Part shown: positions 7,330 through 15,410 of the stretch, one piece after another | Layout of the letters: every line of letters starts with the position of its first letter | Numbering within the stretch: the first letter of the stretch is position 1 | Assembly: GCA_934254925.1 (NCBI GenBank) | Contig: CAKQMD010000013.1 | Span: forward strand, 1-43,179 | Source of the DNA: an uncultured Alphaproteobacteria bacterium | Lineage (GTDB): Bacteria; Pseudomonadota; Alphaproteobacteria; RF32; CAG-239 | Direction of reading: 5' to 3' | DNA: 43,179 nucleotides | The notes under the pieces: generated by a model | Database searches by the model: none | Seen by the model: only the letters and a program-made list of their open reading frames with translations | What the model was told of the DNA's origin: nothing | Translations under genes and position numbers: made by a program

Positions 7330-7938
7330 TTACGGCAATTTCTTCTTTAAGAGATTGTGGCAATCCTTATTTTCGATATAACCATGCTTTAATCCTTTTA
7401 GATTGTTAATTATGTCCTTTCCTCCGTCTAATGTTATTCCCATTATGCCATGATATTTTTTTCTTTGTTCAGGACTAAATGTTTTGTAACTAAAATCATA
7501 AACTTCTTTTGCGATACCCATTCCTAAACCAGTAGCAGCCATACCTGTTCCTCCTTTTCCAGCTAAACAGCTCATATACTGATGTTTATTTTCGTCAGAA
7601 ATTTTCATTCTTTCTACATTTTTTCTTTCGTTATTCCAATTTGTCAAGTTTTTAATATAACCATTGTCCTTTGAGACAGACTCTTTTAAAGCAGAGTTTA
7701 CTGCATTTTGGGTTTCACCATCAGGTTTTATTACCCCATCAATTTTAAGTTTATGATCATTTTGAAAATTCCTAATACCTTCAAACATTTCTCGATCAGA
7801 AAATTTTGTTATACCCCATTCTGGTTCCTTGTAATATCCTAATCTTTTTAGTTTTTGTTTAACAGACAATACATCATCTGGTTCAATATCATCTGTTGTC
7901 TCAGATACTTCTTTTTTTAGCTTTAAAAAATCAAACAT
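7330..7938 (-). CDS. Peptidoglycan-binding-domain protein with unknown C-terminal domain
   Basis: 202 residues from ATG 7938, preceded by GGAG six bases upstream; an ATG at 7950 overlaps that site. Roughly residues 20-85 form a PG_binding_1-like fold: VKQKLKRLGYY, FEGIRNFQNDHKLKIDG and a PDGETQNAVN end. The C-terminal half (from about 115) has an HQYMSCLAG segment, a glycine-rich GTGMAATGLGMGIAKEVYDF helix and GGKDIINNLKGL, a pattern I cannot name but that recalls C-terminal modules of phage- and toxin-associated proteins. No signal peptide is visible. AT-rich codon use and position in the tRNA-Leu island suggest transfer. A cell-wall-directed accessory factor is possible, unproven. Confidence 0.65.
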   Translation of the reverse strand: MFDFLKLKKEVSETTDDIEPDDVLSVKQKLKRLGYYKEPEWGITKFSDREMFEGIRNFQNDHKLKIDGVIKPDGETQNAVNSALKESVSKDNGYIKNLTNWNNERKNVERMKISDENKHQYMSCLAGKGGTGMAATGLGMGIAKEVYDFSYKTFSPEQRKKYHGIMGITLDGGKDIINNLKGLKHGYIENKDCHNLLKKKLP

Positions 7939-8170
7939 GTCGATCTCCATTATAATTGAGTTTAAAATAAAAAAACTGCTGGATGTACCAACAGTTTAAA
8001 CAAAAATCACTTGTATTTTAGATACACTAATCCTACGTGATGATTTATTATGTACAGTATATAGTACTTAAAAGCAATTAATTTTTGTTTGTTATCAACA
8101 TTTATCGTTTTATTTTTAAAAATACACACGTATAAAGTACAAAGATTTTCTAATTAAATAAAACAACTTA
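7939..8170. other. AT-rich intergenic region of the island
   Basis: About 230 bases upstream of the peptidoglycan-binding-domain gene with no convincing coding frame. It holds the hairpin at 7973-7997 and several AT-rich promoter-like stretches but no gene I can support. No integrase or recombinase is encoded anywhere in the island. Confidence 0.5.
7964..7997 (-). terminator. Hairpin with minus-strand T-run upstream of the island gene
   Basis: AAACTG-C-TGG pairs with CCA-A-CAGTTT (7973-7997, one mismatch, ATGTA loop), and on the minus strand it is followed by a T7 run. It lies 26 bp upstream of the start at 7938, so it would act as a leader terminator or end a short upstream transcript. Confidence 0.5.
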
Positions 8171-8227
8171 ACCATAATAAAAAAAACCACCGCGAGGGTG
8201 GCTTTTTATTATGGTGCGCTAGGCCGG
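8171..8227. repeat. Duplicate of tRNA-Leu 3' end plus terminator
   Basis: Bases 8171-8227 are nearly identical to 8339-8394 (one substitution in the hairpin loop, one A-run length change). Each copy contains a CCACC/GGTGG hairpin with flanking A/T runs and the 3' terminal 16 bases of the tRNA-Leu gene. It is a second att-like copy inside the island. Confidence 0.85.
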
Positions 8228-8338
8228 CTTAGCTTCGCTGCACTACGCTCATCAGCCAATGGCTGACCGGCATACTCCGTCTGCCTTTCGCTTGTAGTCA
8301 AACCGGCACGGTGCCGGTTCGATACACTGTCATATCAA
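8228..8338. repeat. GC-richer insert splitting a tRNA-Leu T-arm remnant
   Basis: After the tRNA 3'-end copy ends in CTAGGCCGG, the expected T-loop is replaced by about 72 bp (about 8228-8300) that is GC-richer than the island. Then tRNA-like sequence resumes as AACCGGCACGG (8301-8311). That continues into the inverted T-arm half, making the palindrome AACCGGCAC-G-GTGCCGGTT at 8301-8319. The insert has internal arms (CATCAGCCA/TGGCTGACC). It looks like a small palindromic repeat element; I cannot name a family. Confidence 0.5.
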
Positions 8339-8343
8339 ACCAT

Positions 8344-8378
8344 AATAAAAAAACCACCGCAAGGGTGGCTTTTTATTA
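8344..8378 (-). terminator. Terminator of tRNA-Leu
   Basis: CCACC-GCAAG-GGTGG hairpin (8354-8368), with a long A-run at 8345-8353 that reads as T-run on the minus strand, immediately downstream of the tRNA 3' end. Confidence 0.8.
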
Positions 8379-8465
8379 TGGTGCGCTAGGCCGGAATCGA
8401 ACCGGCACGGCCTTGCGGCCAACAGATTTTAAGTCTGCAGCGTCTACCAGTTCCGCCACAAGCGC
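8379..8465 (-). tRNA. tRNA-Leu (anticodon UAA), CCA encoded
   Basis: 87 nt read on the minus strand. D-arm GCGGAACTGGTAGACGC; anticodon stem GCAGA/TCTGT around loop CTTAAAA, giving anticodon TAA; long variable arm GGCC-GCAA-GGCC typical of class II leucine tRNAs; T-arm GCCGG-TTCGATT-CCGGC; encoded CCA. The acceptor stem GCGCTTG/CTAGCGC has one T-T mismatch at the sixth pair, which is unusual and may reflect 3' end exchange by the integrated element. A strong promoter lies at 8482-8510. Confidence 0.95.
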
Positions 8466-8481
8466 CTTGTCTCTGTGAGAA

Positions 8482-8510
8482 TTTATACAGATTATTTTCC
8501 AGAAATGCAA
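8482..8510 (-). promoter_or_regulatory. Putative promoter of tRNA-Leu
   Basis: Minus strand TTGCAT (8510-8505), 17-bp spacer, TATAAA (8487-8482), 16 bp upstream of the mature tRNA 5' end. Confidence 0.7.
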
Positions 8511-8708
8511 CAGAAAATTTATAAAAAAGCGGCGATGGTTTTCCGGTGGGGAATATTAACCCTCGCATATGATTTTGCGCTTGTTTATTTTGCAAAAATG
8601 TGTTTAGCTGAAAATGCTAATTTAACAATCAAAAATACCGGGCGATGCGGCAGTTGACAGCGTCACGGCAAAGACACCGGGTTTTTGACATAACAGAGGA
8701 TGAAAACA

Positions 8709-9413
8709 ATGAAAACAATAGATATTTCCTGGCGGCGTTATATTCTTCCGAATATTAACAATGAAGGATGGAAGTTTGTCGGTATTTTTGCGGCAGTGAC
8801 AGCGTTACTGGCAATGATCTGGCAACCCCTCGGTTGGTTAGGGTTGGTTTTGACGGTTTGGTGCTTTTATTTCTTTCGCGATCCGGAACGGGTAACGCCG
8901 GAGATTGCCGATGTCGTGGTTTCGCCGGCGGATGGGACCGTGCAGATGATCGCCAAGGTCAAAGCGCCTTCTGAACTCGGTTTGAAGGGGGATTTTACCC
9001 GGGTAAGCATTTTTATGAGCGTGTTTAACGTGCATGTCAATCGTGCGCCGGCTTCGGGCAAAATTACCAAAGCCGTTTATGTTCCCGGCAAGTTTTTGAA
9101 CGCCACGTTGGACAAGGCCAGCAAAGACAACGAGCGTCAGCTCCTGGCCATGAAAACGACAAACGGCAAAGAAATTGCCTTTGTGCAGATTGCCGGTTTG
9201 GTGGCACGCCGAATTTTGTGTTTTGCCAAAGAGGGAATGGATTTTAAGGCCGGAGAGCGGTTTGGTTTGATTCGTTTCGGTTCTCGTTTGGACGTTTATT
9301 TGCCGGCGGGGGTTGAGCCTCAGGTTTGCCTTGGGCAGACGATGGTCGCCGGGGAAACGGTTTTGGCCAATTTGGCGCATGAAGACAAGGCGGTTGAAGG
9401 AGTTGTGCGCTAA
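8709..9413 (+). CDS. psd: Phosphatidylserine decarboxylase proenzyme
   Basis: Decarboxylates phosphatidylserine to phosphatidylethanolamine at the inner membrane. 234 residues from ATG 8709; AGAGGA at 8695-8700 sits eight bases upstream, while the in-frame ATG 8700 is too close to it. One or two N-terminal hydrophobic helices (GIFAAVTALLAMIW, GLVLTVWCFYFF) precede FFRDPER, SPADGTVQMI, FMSVFNVHVNRAP and QIAGLVARRI. The short family member uses an internal Gly-Ser for self-cleavage to the pyruvoyl cofactor, seen here as RFGSRLDVYLP near residue 195. Stop and next start overlap as TAATG, so it is translationally coupled to pssA, the preceding step of the pathway. Confidence 0.94.
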   Translation: MKTIDISWRRYILPNINNEGWKFVGIFAAVTALLAMIWQPLGWLGLVLTVWCFYFFRDPERVTPEIADVVVSPADGTVQMIAKVKAPSELGLKGDFTRVSIFMSVFNVHVNRAPASGKITKAVYVPGKFLNATLDKASKDNERQLLAMKTTNGKEIAFVQIAGLVARRILCFAKEGMDFKAGERFGLIRFGSRLDVYLPAGVEPQVCLGQTMVAGETVLANLAHEDKAVEGVVR

Positions 9414-10198
9414 TGGAAAATTTTAACAATAAACTGGTGTTGTCGCGCAAGAAGCTGACCAGTTTGCCTTTTCGGAAGATTGCGCCGAATATCGTGACCA
9501 TGCTGGCCTTGTGTGCCGGTGTGACATCTATTCGCTATGCCATTGCCGAAGATTGGGTCAAAGCAGTGTTGTGCGTGTTTATCGCCGCCTTGTTTGACGG
9601 TTTGGACGGACGGGTTGCGCGGATGCTCAAAGGGTCGACCAAGTTTGGCGCCGAGTTGGATTCCTTGTCTGATTTTGTCAGTTTTGGCGTGGCACCGGCG
9701 ATTTTGCTGTATCAGTGGTCGTTGTATGATTTGCCGAAGTTCGGTTGGTTTTTCTGTTTGTTGATGTCTATCGGCATGGCGATGCGTTTGGCGCGTTTTA
9801 ACACAATGCTGGACGATGAACCGCAGCCGGAATATTGGCATCATTTCTTTGTCGGCGTTCCGGCGCCTGCGGCGGCGGCGTTGGCAATGATGCCGGTGAT
9901 GATCAGTTTTGATTTTCCGGAGTTTGTGCCGATTGTTCGCTCTCATGCTTTTTGCGCCGTGCTTTTGGTGGTCGTCACTTTTCTGATGGTGAGCCGAATC
10001 CCGACGATTTCGACGAAAAAGATGAAAGTTCCGACCTATATGTTTATGCCGATGATGTTGATCGTTGCTTTGTTTGCGACTTTCATCATTACCCAGCCGT
10101 GGATGACGCTTGGCGTGATGACGATCATTTATGCCTTGAGTATTCCGATCGGGGTGGTAGTTTTTCTGCAAGAAAAGCGCGCGTATGAAAAGAACTGA
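9413..10198 (+). CDS. pssA: CDP-diacylglycerol--serine O-phosphatidyltransferase
   Basis: Makes phosphatidylserine from CDP-diacylglycerol and serine, feeding the upstream-encoded decarboxylase. 261 residues with about seven membrane helices. The CDP-alcohol phosphatidyltransferase motif is complete: DGLDGRVAR followed by the spaced glycine and two aspartates in FGAELDSLSDFVSFGVAPA (residues about 62-95). It overlaps the psd stop codon by one base, so both form a two-gene operon ending at the terminator at 10200-10226. Length is normal for the membrane-bound (Bacillus-like/alphaproteobacterial) class rather than the E. coli type. Confidence 0.95.
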   Translation: MENFNNKLVLSRKKLTSLPFRKIAPNIVTMLALCAGVTSIRYAIAEDWVKAVLCVFIAALFDGLDGRVARMLKGSTKFGAELDSLSDFVSFGVAPAILLYQWSLYDLPKFGWFFCLLMSIGMAMRLARFNTMLDDEPQPEYWHHFFVGVPAPAAAALAMMPVMISFDFPEFVPIVRSHAFCAVLLVVVTFLMVSRIPTISTKKMKVPTYMFMPMMLIVALFATFIITQPWMTLGVMTIIYALSIPIGVVVFLQEKRAYEKN

Positions 10199-10199
10199 A

Positions 10200-10226
10200 G
10201 AAAAGGCCGGAATTCCGGCCTTTTTT
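10200..10226. terminator. Bidirectional terminator between pssA and uvrB
   Basis: Perfect palindrome AAAGGCCGGAA/TTCCGGCCTTT (10202-10223) with A and T runs, between convergent genes. Confidence 0.88.
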
Positions 10227-12201
10227 AGTTTTTTAGATAAATCTTTTCCAGTTCTTTTATTTTGTCACGATAGATCATGGCCTGTTCAAATTCAAGATTT
10301 TGAGCGGCTTCTTTCATCAGCTTGTTATATTCCTTCAGCTTTTTGTCGATGTTTTTGACTTCTTCAATTTCCTGAGGTTTGGTCTCTATGTAATCAGCTG
10401 CGGTCATCTCGCTGAGCGCGTTTGAAATCTTTTTCTTGATCGTTTGAGGTGTGATGCCGTTTTCTATGTTGTAGTTCAGCTGTTTTTGACGGCGTCGGTT
10501 GGTTTCGTTGACAGCGTTTTCAATGGATTTGGTCATTTTGTCGGCATAGAGGACGACTTTGCCGTCAACGTTGCGTGCCGCGCGGCCGATGGTTTGAATC
10601 AGCGAACGTTCCGAACGCAAAAAGCCTTCTTTGTCGGCATCAAGAATAGCAACCAAGGAACATTCGGGAATGTCCAGACCTTCGCGCAGTAGGTTAATGC
10701 CGACTAAGACATCAAACACGCCGAGGCGCAGATCGCGGATGATCTCAATGCGTTCGAGCGTATCAATGTCCGAATGCAGATAGCGCACTTTTACGCCGTT
10801 TTCGTTAAGATATTCGGTGAGGTCTTCAGCCATTTTCTTGGTCAGAGTGGTTACCAAGGCGCGCTCGCCGCGCTGAGCGACTTTGCGGCATTCTTCCATG
10901 AGGTCGTCGATTTGGTTTTCGACCGGACGAATGACGCAGATCGGATCGGCCAAGCCGGTTGGACGAATGATTTGTTCGGTGAAAATGCCGCCGCTTTGCT
11001 CAAGTTCCCAGTCGCCGGGAGTGGCGGAAACGAAAATCGTCTGGCCGCGCATTTGGTCCCATTCCTCAAACTTTAACGGTCGGTTGTCGACGCAGGAAGG
11101 CAAGCGAAAGCCGTATTCCGCCAAAGTTTCCTTGCGGTTGCGATCGCCTCTGAACATGCCGCCGATCTGCGGGACGGAAATATGGCTTTCGTCAATGAAC
11201 ACAATGGCGTCGGGCGGAATATATTCAAACAAGGTGGGAGGCGGTTCGCCGGGTTTGCGTCCGGTGAGGTAACGCGAATAGTTTTCAATGCCTTTGCAAT
11301 GGCCGGTTGTTTCCAGCATTTCCAGGTCAAAGCGCGTTCTTTGTTCAATGCGCTGCGCTTCCAGGAGCTTATTGTTCTTTTTAAAGTTTTCGATCGTTTC
11401 GGCCAATTCGCGCCGAATGCCGGTCATGGCCTGAGAAACGGCCGGTCGCGGTGTGACGTAATGATTGGCCGGATAAACGGTGATTTCTTTTAAGTCAGCG
11501 GTCTTTTTTCCGGTCAGGGAATCGAATTCGGCAATGCTTTCAATTTCGTCGCCGAAGAATGAGATGCGCCAGGCACGGTCCTCATAATGGGCTGGGAAAA
11601 TGTCAACGATATCGCCTTGTACCCGAAACGTACTGCGGACGAAGTTCATCTGATTGCGTTCATATTGCAGTTCGGCTAGGTGCTTGAACAATTGCGGCGG
11701 AGCGATTTCATCTCCGACTTTGAGCGGAATGGTCATGGCGCTGTACGAATCGACGTCGCCTAAGCCGTAAATGCAGGAAACAGAGGCGACGATGATGACG
11801 TCTTTGTTTTCGAGGATGTTTCTTGTGGCGGAGTTGCGCATGCGGTCGATTTGTTCGTTGAGCGCCGAATCCTTTTCAATATAGGTGTCGGTTTTGGGAA
11901 TATAGGCTTCCGGCTGGTAGTAGTCATAATAGGAAACGAAATATTCCACGTGATTATGCGGAAAGAACTCTTTCATTTCCGAATAAAGCTGAGCGGCTAG
12001 AATTTTGTTCGGCGCCATGATCAGGGCCGGGCGTTGGGTCTGTTCGATGACTTTGGCCATGGTAAAGGTTTTTCCGCTGCCGGTGACGCCGAGCAGGACC
12101 TGGTTTCTCACGCCTTTGTTGATGCCGTCGCAGAGCTCTTTAATCGCCTGCGGTTGGTCGCCGGCCGGCGCAAAGGGACTCTCAATTTTAAATTTTGCCA
12201 T
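10225..12201 (-). CDS. uvrB: Excinuclease ABC subunit B (UvrB)
   Basis: Damage-verification helicase of nucleotide excision repair; it receives damaged DNA from UvrA and recruits UvrC. 658 residues of normal architecture: Walker A GVTGSGKT near residue 40, the beta-hairpin region YYDYYQPEAYIP near 93-104, the DESH box near 338, FVSATPGDWE, the helicase motifs LREGLDIPE and QTIGRAARN, and a C-terminal UVR motif (NLEFEQAMIYRDKIKELEK) that contacts UvrC. It begins 17 bp after the stop of the 1058-residue exported protein gene on the same strand, so it may be read through from the flagellar run. No LexA-type operator could be recognised. Confidence 0.98.
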   Translation of the reverse strand: MAKFKIESPFAPAGDQPQAIKELCDGINKGVRNQVLLGVTGSGKTFTMAKVIEQTQRPALIMAPNKILAAQLYSEMKEFFPHNHVEYFVSYYDYYQPEAYIPKTDTYIEKDSALNEQIDRMRNSATRNILENKDVIIVASVSCIYGLGDVDSYSAMTIPLKVGDEIAPPQLFKHLAELQYERNQMNFVRSTFRVQGDIVDIFPAHYEDRAWRISFFGDEIESIAEFDSLTGKKTADLKEITVYPANHYVTPRPAVSQAMTGIRRELAETIENFKKNNKLLEAQRIEQRTRFDLEMLETTGHCKGIENYSRYLTGRKPGEPPPTLFEYIPPDAIVFIDESHISVPQIGGMFRGDRNRKETLAEYGFRLPSCVDNRPLKFEEWDQMRGQTIFVSATPGDWELEQSGGIFTEQIIRPTGLADPICVIRPVENQIDDLMEECRKVAQRGERALVTTLTKKMAEDLTEYLNENGVKVRYLHSDIDTLERIEIIRDLRLGVFDVLVGINLLREGLDIPECSLVAILDADKEGFLRSERSLIQTIGRAARNVDGKVVLYADKMTKSIENAVNETNRRRQKQLNYNIENGITPQTIKKKISNALSEMTAADYIETKPQEIEEVKNIDKKLKEYNKLMKEAAQNLEFEQAMIYRDKIKELEKIYLKN

Positions 12202-12218
12202 GAACTCTTGTTTGTCCG

Positions 12219-15200
12219 TTATTCGATAATTTTGCTCAAACTGCCGCTCTTCAGGGAATTGTTGTAGATTCTGGCAAAATTGCCGAAAGCTGCAATATCG
12301 TTAATCGCCTGACTGATGGCGTTGATGTCTACCGTATCATTATCCAATGAATTTGTTAAGACACTAAATGCGCTATAATATTTTGTTTTAGCAAAATAAG
12401 GCAAAAACTTGGCGCGCAGGCGAACCAAAACCGTTTCCCTGCCTGATTTTTTAAGTGCCGTGGCCCAGTCGAGAATATAAGAAATCTGCTCGTCGCTGAG
12501 CTCTTTTCCCGGTTGCGGTTTTTGGATCAAGTATTTGATGTTGTCGGCGGCTTCTCCCCAACGGCCGGCGTTCCAATAAATTTCGCTCTTGAGCAAAAAG
12601 GCGTTTTTGGAAGTGTCGTCGGTCAAAAGATCCAGCGCTTCCTGGTCCCTTTCCAGTATGGACAATGTCTTGGCGCGGATAATCCGGCGGTGGGCCTGCA
12701 GCGTTTCGGGCAAATGCGGATATTCCGTCGCGTCCAAAATGGTCAGCGCTTCGATATTTTTATTTTCAAACAAATTGATCAGGGCCAAACGTGTGCCGAT
12801 TTTGCTTTTTTCCAGGTTGGACAAATTGTTTTGTGCCAGTTGGTCAGTCAACAGTTCAGCGGCTCGCGGTAAAAGGTCGACAGCCACCAAGCGGTCGGCC
12901 AGCTTTTCGATAATGGCGTTATAATGCACTGATGTCGGCGCCAGCCATTCAAAGTCTTGGAACAAGGCCAGAGACTTGACCGCAGAAAGGTTTTCACCCT
13001 GGTTGTAGAGATAAATATCTTCAAAAAGTTTGGTCATTTTGGCCAAGGTTTTCTGTTTGGCGGCTTCATCCAGCAAGGGAAGCGTTTCCTGCTGGGTCTT
13101 CAAAGCGTTGTAATAGTCTTTGTTGCGGGTATATAAATCCGTCAGACGATTGAGTAAGTTAACTTTGAAGTTTTTTTCGCCCCAGGCAAAGCGCAATTTT
13201 TCCAGTTCGGCAATGGCGTCTTGCAGGCTGATCATTGACAGGTCCTGCTTGAGGAGGGCGTTTTCATAGCGTGCCAGAGAGGAATATTTCTGATCGTCCG
13301 AAACTGCGGCTTTGTTGTATTCCTGTACGGCGTTGCGCGGGTAGCCCTGCATAACATATTTTTGCGCTGTGAGGTAGCTGATTTTCGGTTGGAGGTCAAC
13401 CAAGTCAAGGGAAGAGGTTTTCAAAACGTCGATAAAGTTTTGTGCCGAGATGTCGTCATTGGCGTTTAAGGCAGCCTGGGCACCGATTTCGGCAATACGG
13501 TCTTTAAGTTCCTGCGGATAGTCGCGAATGAGGGAGATAAAGGAGAACAAGACGGCGCTGTCTTCCTTTTTGTATTCGACGGCGCTGGAGGCGAGCGTTC
13601 GCCAGAAAACGGCCTCGTTGATGTTGGGCAGATTGCCGTAAGAGAAATTGCTGATGGCTTCGTCGTAACGGCGGGCCAGAAAATTGGAAACGCCGAGAAG
13701 CGCATAGAAACGATCCGTTTTGGCTTCGGAGACGTTGTTTTCCTGCAATTGATGCAGAATATGCAGCGCATTGGTTCCCAAGCCTTTGGCCGCATAGTAT
13801 TTGGCCATTTCGAGCTGCGCTTTGGTGCGTTCGGGGCCGTTGGCGGCATAAATGACCTGTTGCAGCTGTTCAACGGCCTGGTTGAAGGGTTTGTTCAGCA
13901 GCTGCTGGTCAATGGAAAGGTCAAAAGAAGCGGCGGCTTGCTCCGGTTGAGCCAGTTGCTCTTGGTGTTTCAGAATATCAAGATCTGGCGTTATGTTCAG
14001 GCTGCGGGTTAATGAACGAATAGTCAGACCGGTGTTGCCGCGGTTGAGTTTGACGTCAGGCGCGCGGGAAACGATGGCCAGACCCTGGCGGGATTTTAAA
14101 ATGTCAAATTCGGGATAATGATAAGGCGCATTAATACCGACGCCAATGTCCGTCGTGGGAGCAACGGTAACGGCGTCGCCGATTTCGGGGTCGACGATAT
14201 TGATGATGTTGCCGGCGGCTTCTGTCGGAATGTAAAGGTAAGAGTGTCTGAGGCTGTCATATTGTGTAAACAGCGGCATATCCTTGGTTCTTTCCGGGAG
14301 GTCTTCGTTGAACAAGTCGATAATCCAGAGCAGGCCTTCCTTACGAATAATGCTTTTGACACCGTCTTTTAACTTCATGCGCAACAAAGTGGCACGGTTG
14401 TGGGGCATTTGTACGATTTCTTCAGCCAAGCCTTCGGCATCTTCGTTCAAAGCAACCAGATCAATATTTTGGCGATGATCAAAGGCAATCCACAGATAAG
14501 GCGGACGTTCAAAAACCGCCAGGCCGACCGGCATGTTCCAAGAGAAGCTGAGGCTGGCGACCTTGGTCGGCATTTTGTTAGGGGCCAGTTGCGCCATCGA
14601 CAAAGGCGCCGAATGGGAAATTCCTTTTGAAGTGGCGACGCTGATGCCTGCGTTGACAGGTGTTTGCTTGGCGTTGAGGTCGGTACTTTGCGCCTCTTCT
14701 TCAAAAGGGGAAATGTCCAGAATGATCTTGTTTTTGTATTCAAAAGACTGCAGCAGTTTGGCCGGAATTTCAAAGTCATAACTGCCGAAACGGTTCAGCG
14801 TGATTTTGACGTCGTGGCCTTTTTCATATTTGGAAAGATTGGCGGCATCCAGTCTGATGTCGCTCATGAAAACCAAGGTGGTGGTATCGGCGGTCGTTTT
14901 GATCGTATAGCGCGGTTTGCTGCGGTAATTAAAGGCAAAGCGAGAAAAGTTTTCATGATTGCCGAAGTCCAAGCTGATCAGTTTTTGTGACTGGTCCAAA
15001 GGTGTACTGAAAACGGCTTCCGGCTTATGGATGCTGATGCTCAGCTCCCGACCTTTCAGCGTATTCTTCAGAGTGACAGGTCCGGTAAAGTCAAGGATGG
15101 CACTTTTTTTGTCTTTGGCCAAGGAAACGGCGCTGATAAAATCAGGCAGTTCTTCCGCTGCATTCCCTAAGGCTTCGGCTGTTGTGTCGGAGAATTTGAC

Positions 15201-15395
15201 AAAGAGGCGGTTATCCTTATGATTAAGGTTGTAATCGCTGTCTTGCGGCAAAGTAAGACGAATTTCGGCATTTTCATGACTTTGGCTGTAGGTTGCTTCC
15301 GCCGCGGCGGACGGTGAGTTCCAAAGCAACCACAGGCCCCAAAAAACTATGATTTTTAGGTTGAAATGACGAAATATGCGGCGGCTGACAAACAA
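12219..15395 (-). CDS. Large exported helical-repeat (TPR-like) protein of the flagellar cluster
   Basis: 1058 residues. A signal peptide (IIVFWGLWLLW core, likely cleaved after SPSAAAEA) is followed by about 430 residues of beta-rich sequence with strand repeats such as RLFVKFSDTTAE, GRELSISIHK and VGLAVFERPPYLWIAFD, somewhat AMIN-like. From about residue 480 it is helical, with tetratricopeptide-like pairs (AQLEMAKYYAAKGLGTNALHIL, DRFYALLGVSNFLARRYDEAIS). It should be periplasmic. The TTG at 15395 follows GGGGAAGA and sits 15 bases after the motE stop; no better start is visible. Its place after fliL, fliM, the DUF6468-like gene and motE suggests a role at the flagellar motor or stator. I cannot name a family. 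Confidence 0.75.
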   Translation of the reverse strand: MFVSRRIFRHFNLKIIVFWGLWLLWNSPSAAAEATYSQSHENAEIRLTLPQDSDYNLNHKDNRLFVKFSDTTAEALGNAAEELPDFISAVSLAKDKKSAILDFTGPVTLKNTLKGRELSISIHKPEAVFSTPLDQSQKLISLDFGNHENFSRFAFNYRSKPRYTIKTTADTTTLVFMSDIRLDAANLSKYEKGHDVKITLNRFGSYDFEIPAKLLQSFEYKNKIILDISPFEEEAQSTDLNAKQTPVNAGISVATSKGISHSAPLSMAQLAPNKMPTKVASLSFSWNMPVGLAVFERPPYLWIAFDHRQNIDLVALNEDAEGLAEEIVQMPHNRATLLRMKLKDGVKSIIRKEGLLWIIDLFNEDLPERTKDMPLFTQYDSLRHSYLYIPTEAAGNIINIVDPEIGDAVTVAPTTDIGVGINAPYHYPEFDILKSRQGLAIVSRAPDVKLNRGNTGLTIRSLTRSLNITPDLDILKHQEQLAQPEQAAASFDLSIDQQLLNKPFNQAVEQLQQVIYAANGPERTKAQLEMAKYYAAKGLGTNALHILHQLQENNVSEAKTDRFYALLGVSNFLARRYDEAISNFSYGNLPNINEAVFWRTLASSAVEYKKEDSAVLFSFISLIRDYPQELKDRIAEIGAQAALNANDDISAQNFIDVLKTSSLDLVDLQPKISYLTAQKYVMQGYPRNAVQEYNKAAVSDDQKYSSLARYENALLKQDLSMISLQDAIAELEKLRFAWGEKNFKVNLLNRLTDLYTRNKDYYNALKTQQETLPLLDEAAKQKTLAKMTKLFEDIYLYNQGENLSAVKSLALFQDFEWLAPTSVHYNAIIEKLADRLVAVDLLPRAAELLTDQLAQNNLSNLEKSKIGTRLALINLFENKNIEALTILDATEYPHLPETLQAHRRIIRAKTLSILERDQEALDLLTDDTSKNAFLLKSEIYWNAGRWGEAADNIKYLIQKPQPGKELSDEQISYILDWATALKKSGRETVLVRLRAKFLPYFAKTKYYSAFSVLTNSLDNDTVDINAISQAINDIAAFGNFARIYNNSLKSGSLSKIIE

Positions 15396-15410
15396 AATCT
15401 TCCCCTTTTA

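Noticed and set aside
9410..10171. A 253-codon minus-strand open frame
   Set aside because: Antisense to pssA and made of His/Arg/Lys-rich low-complexity sequence; pssA carries the real motif.
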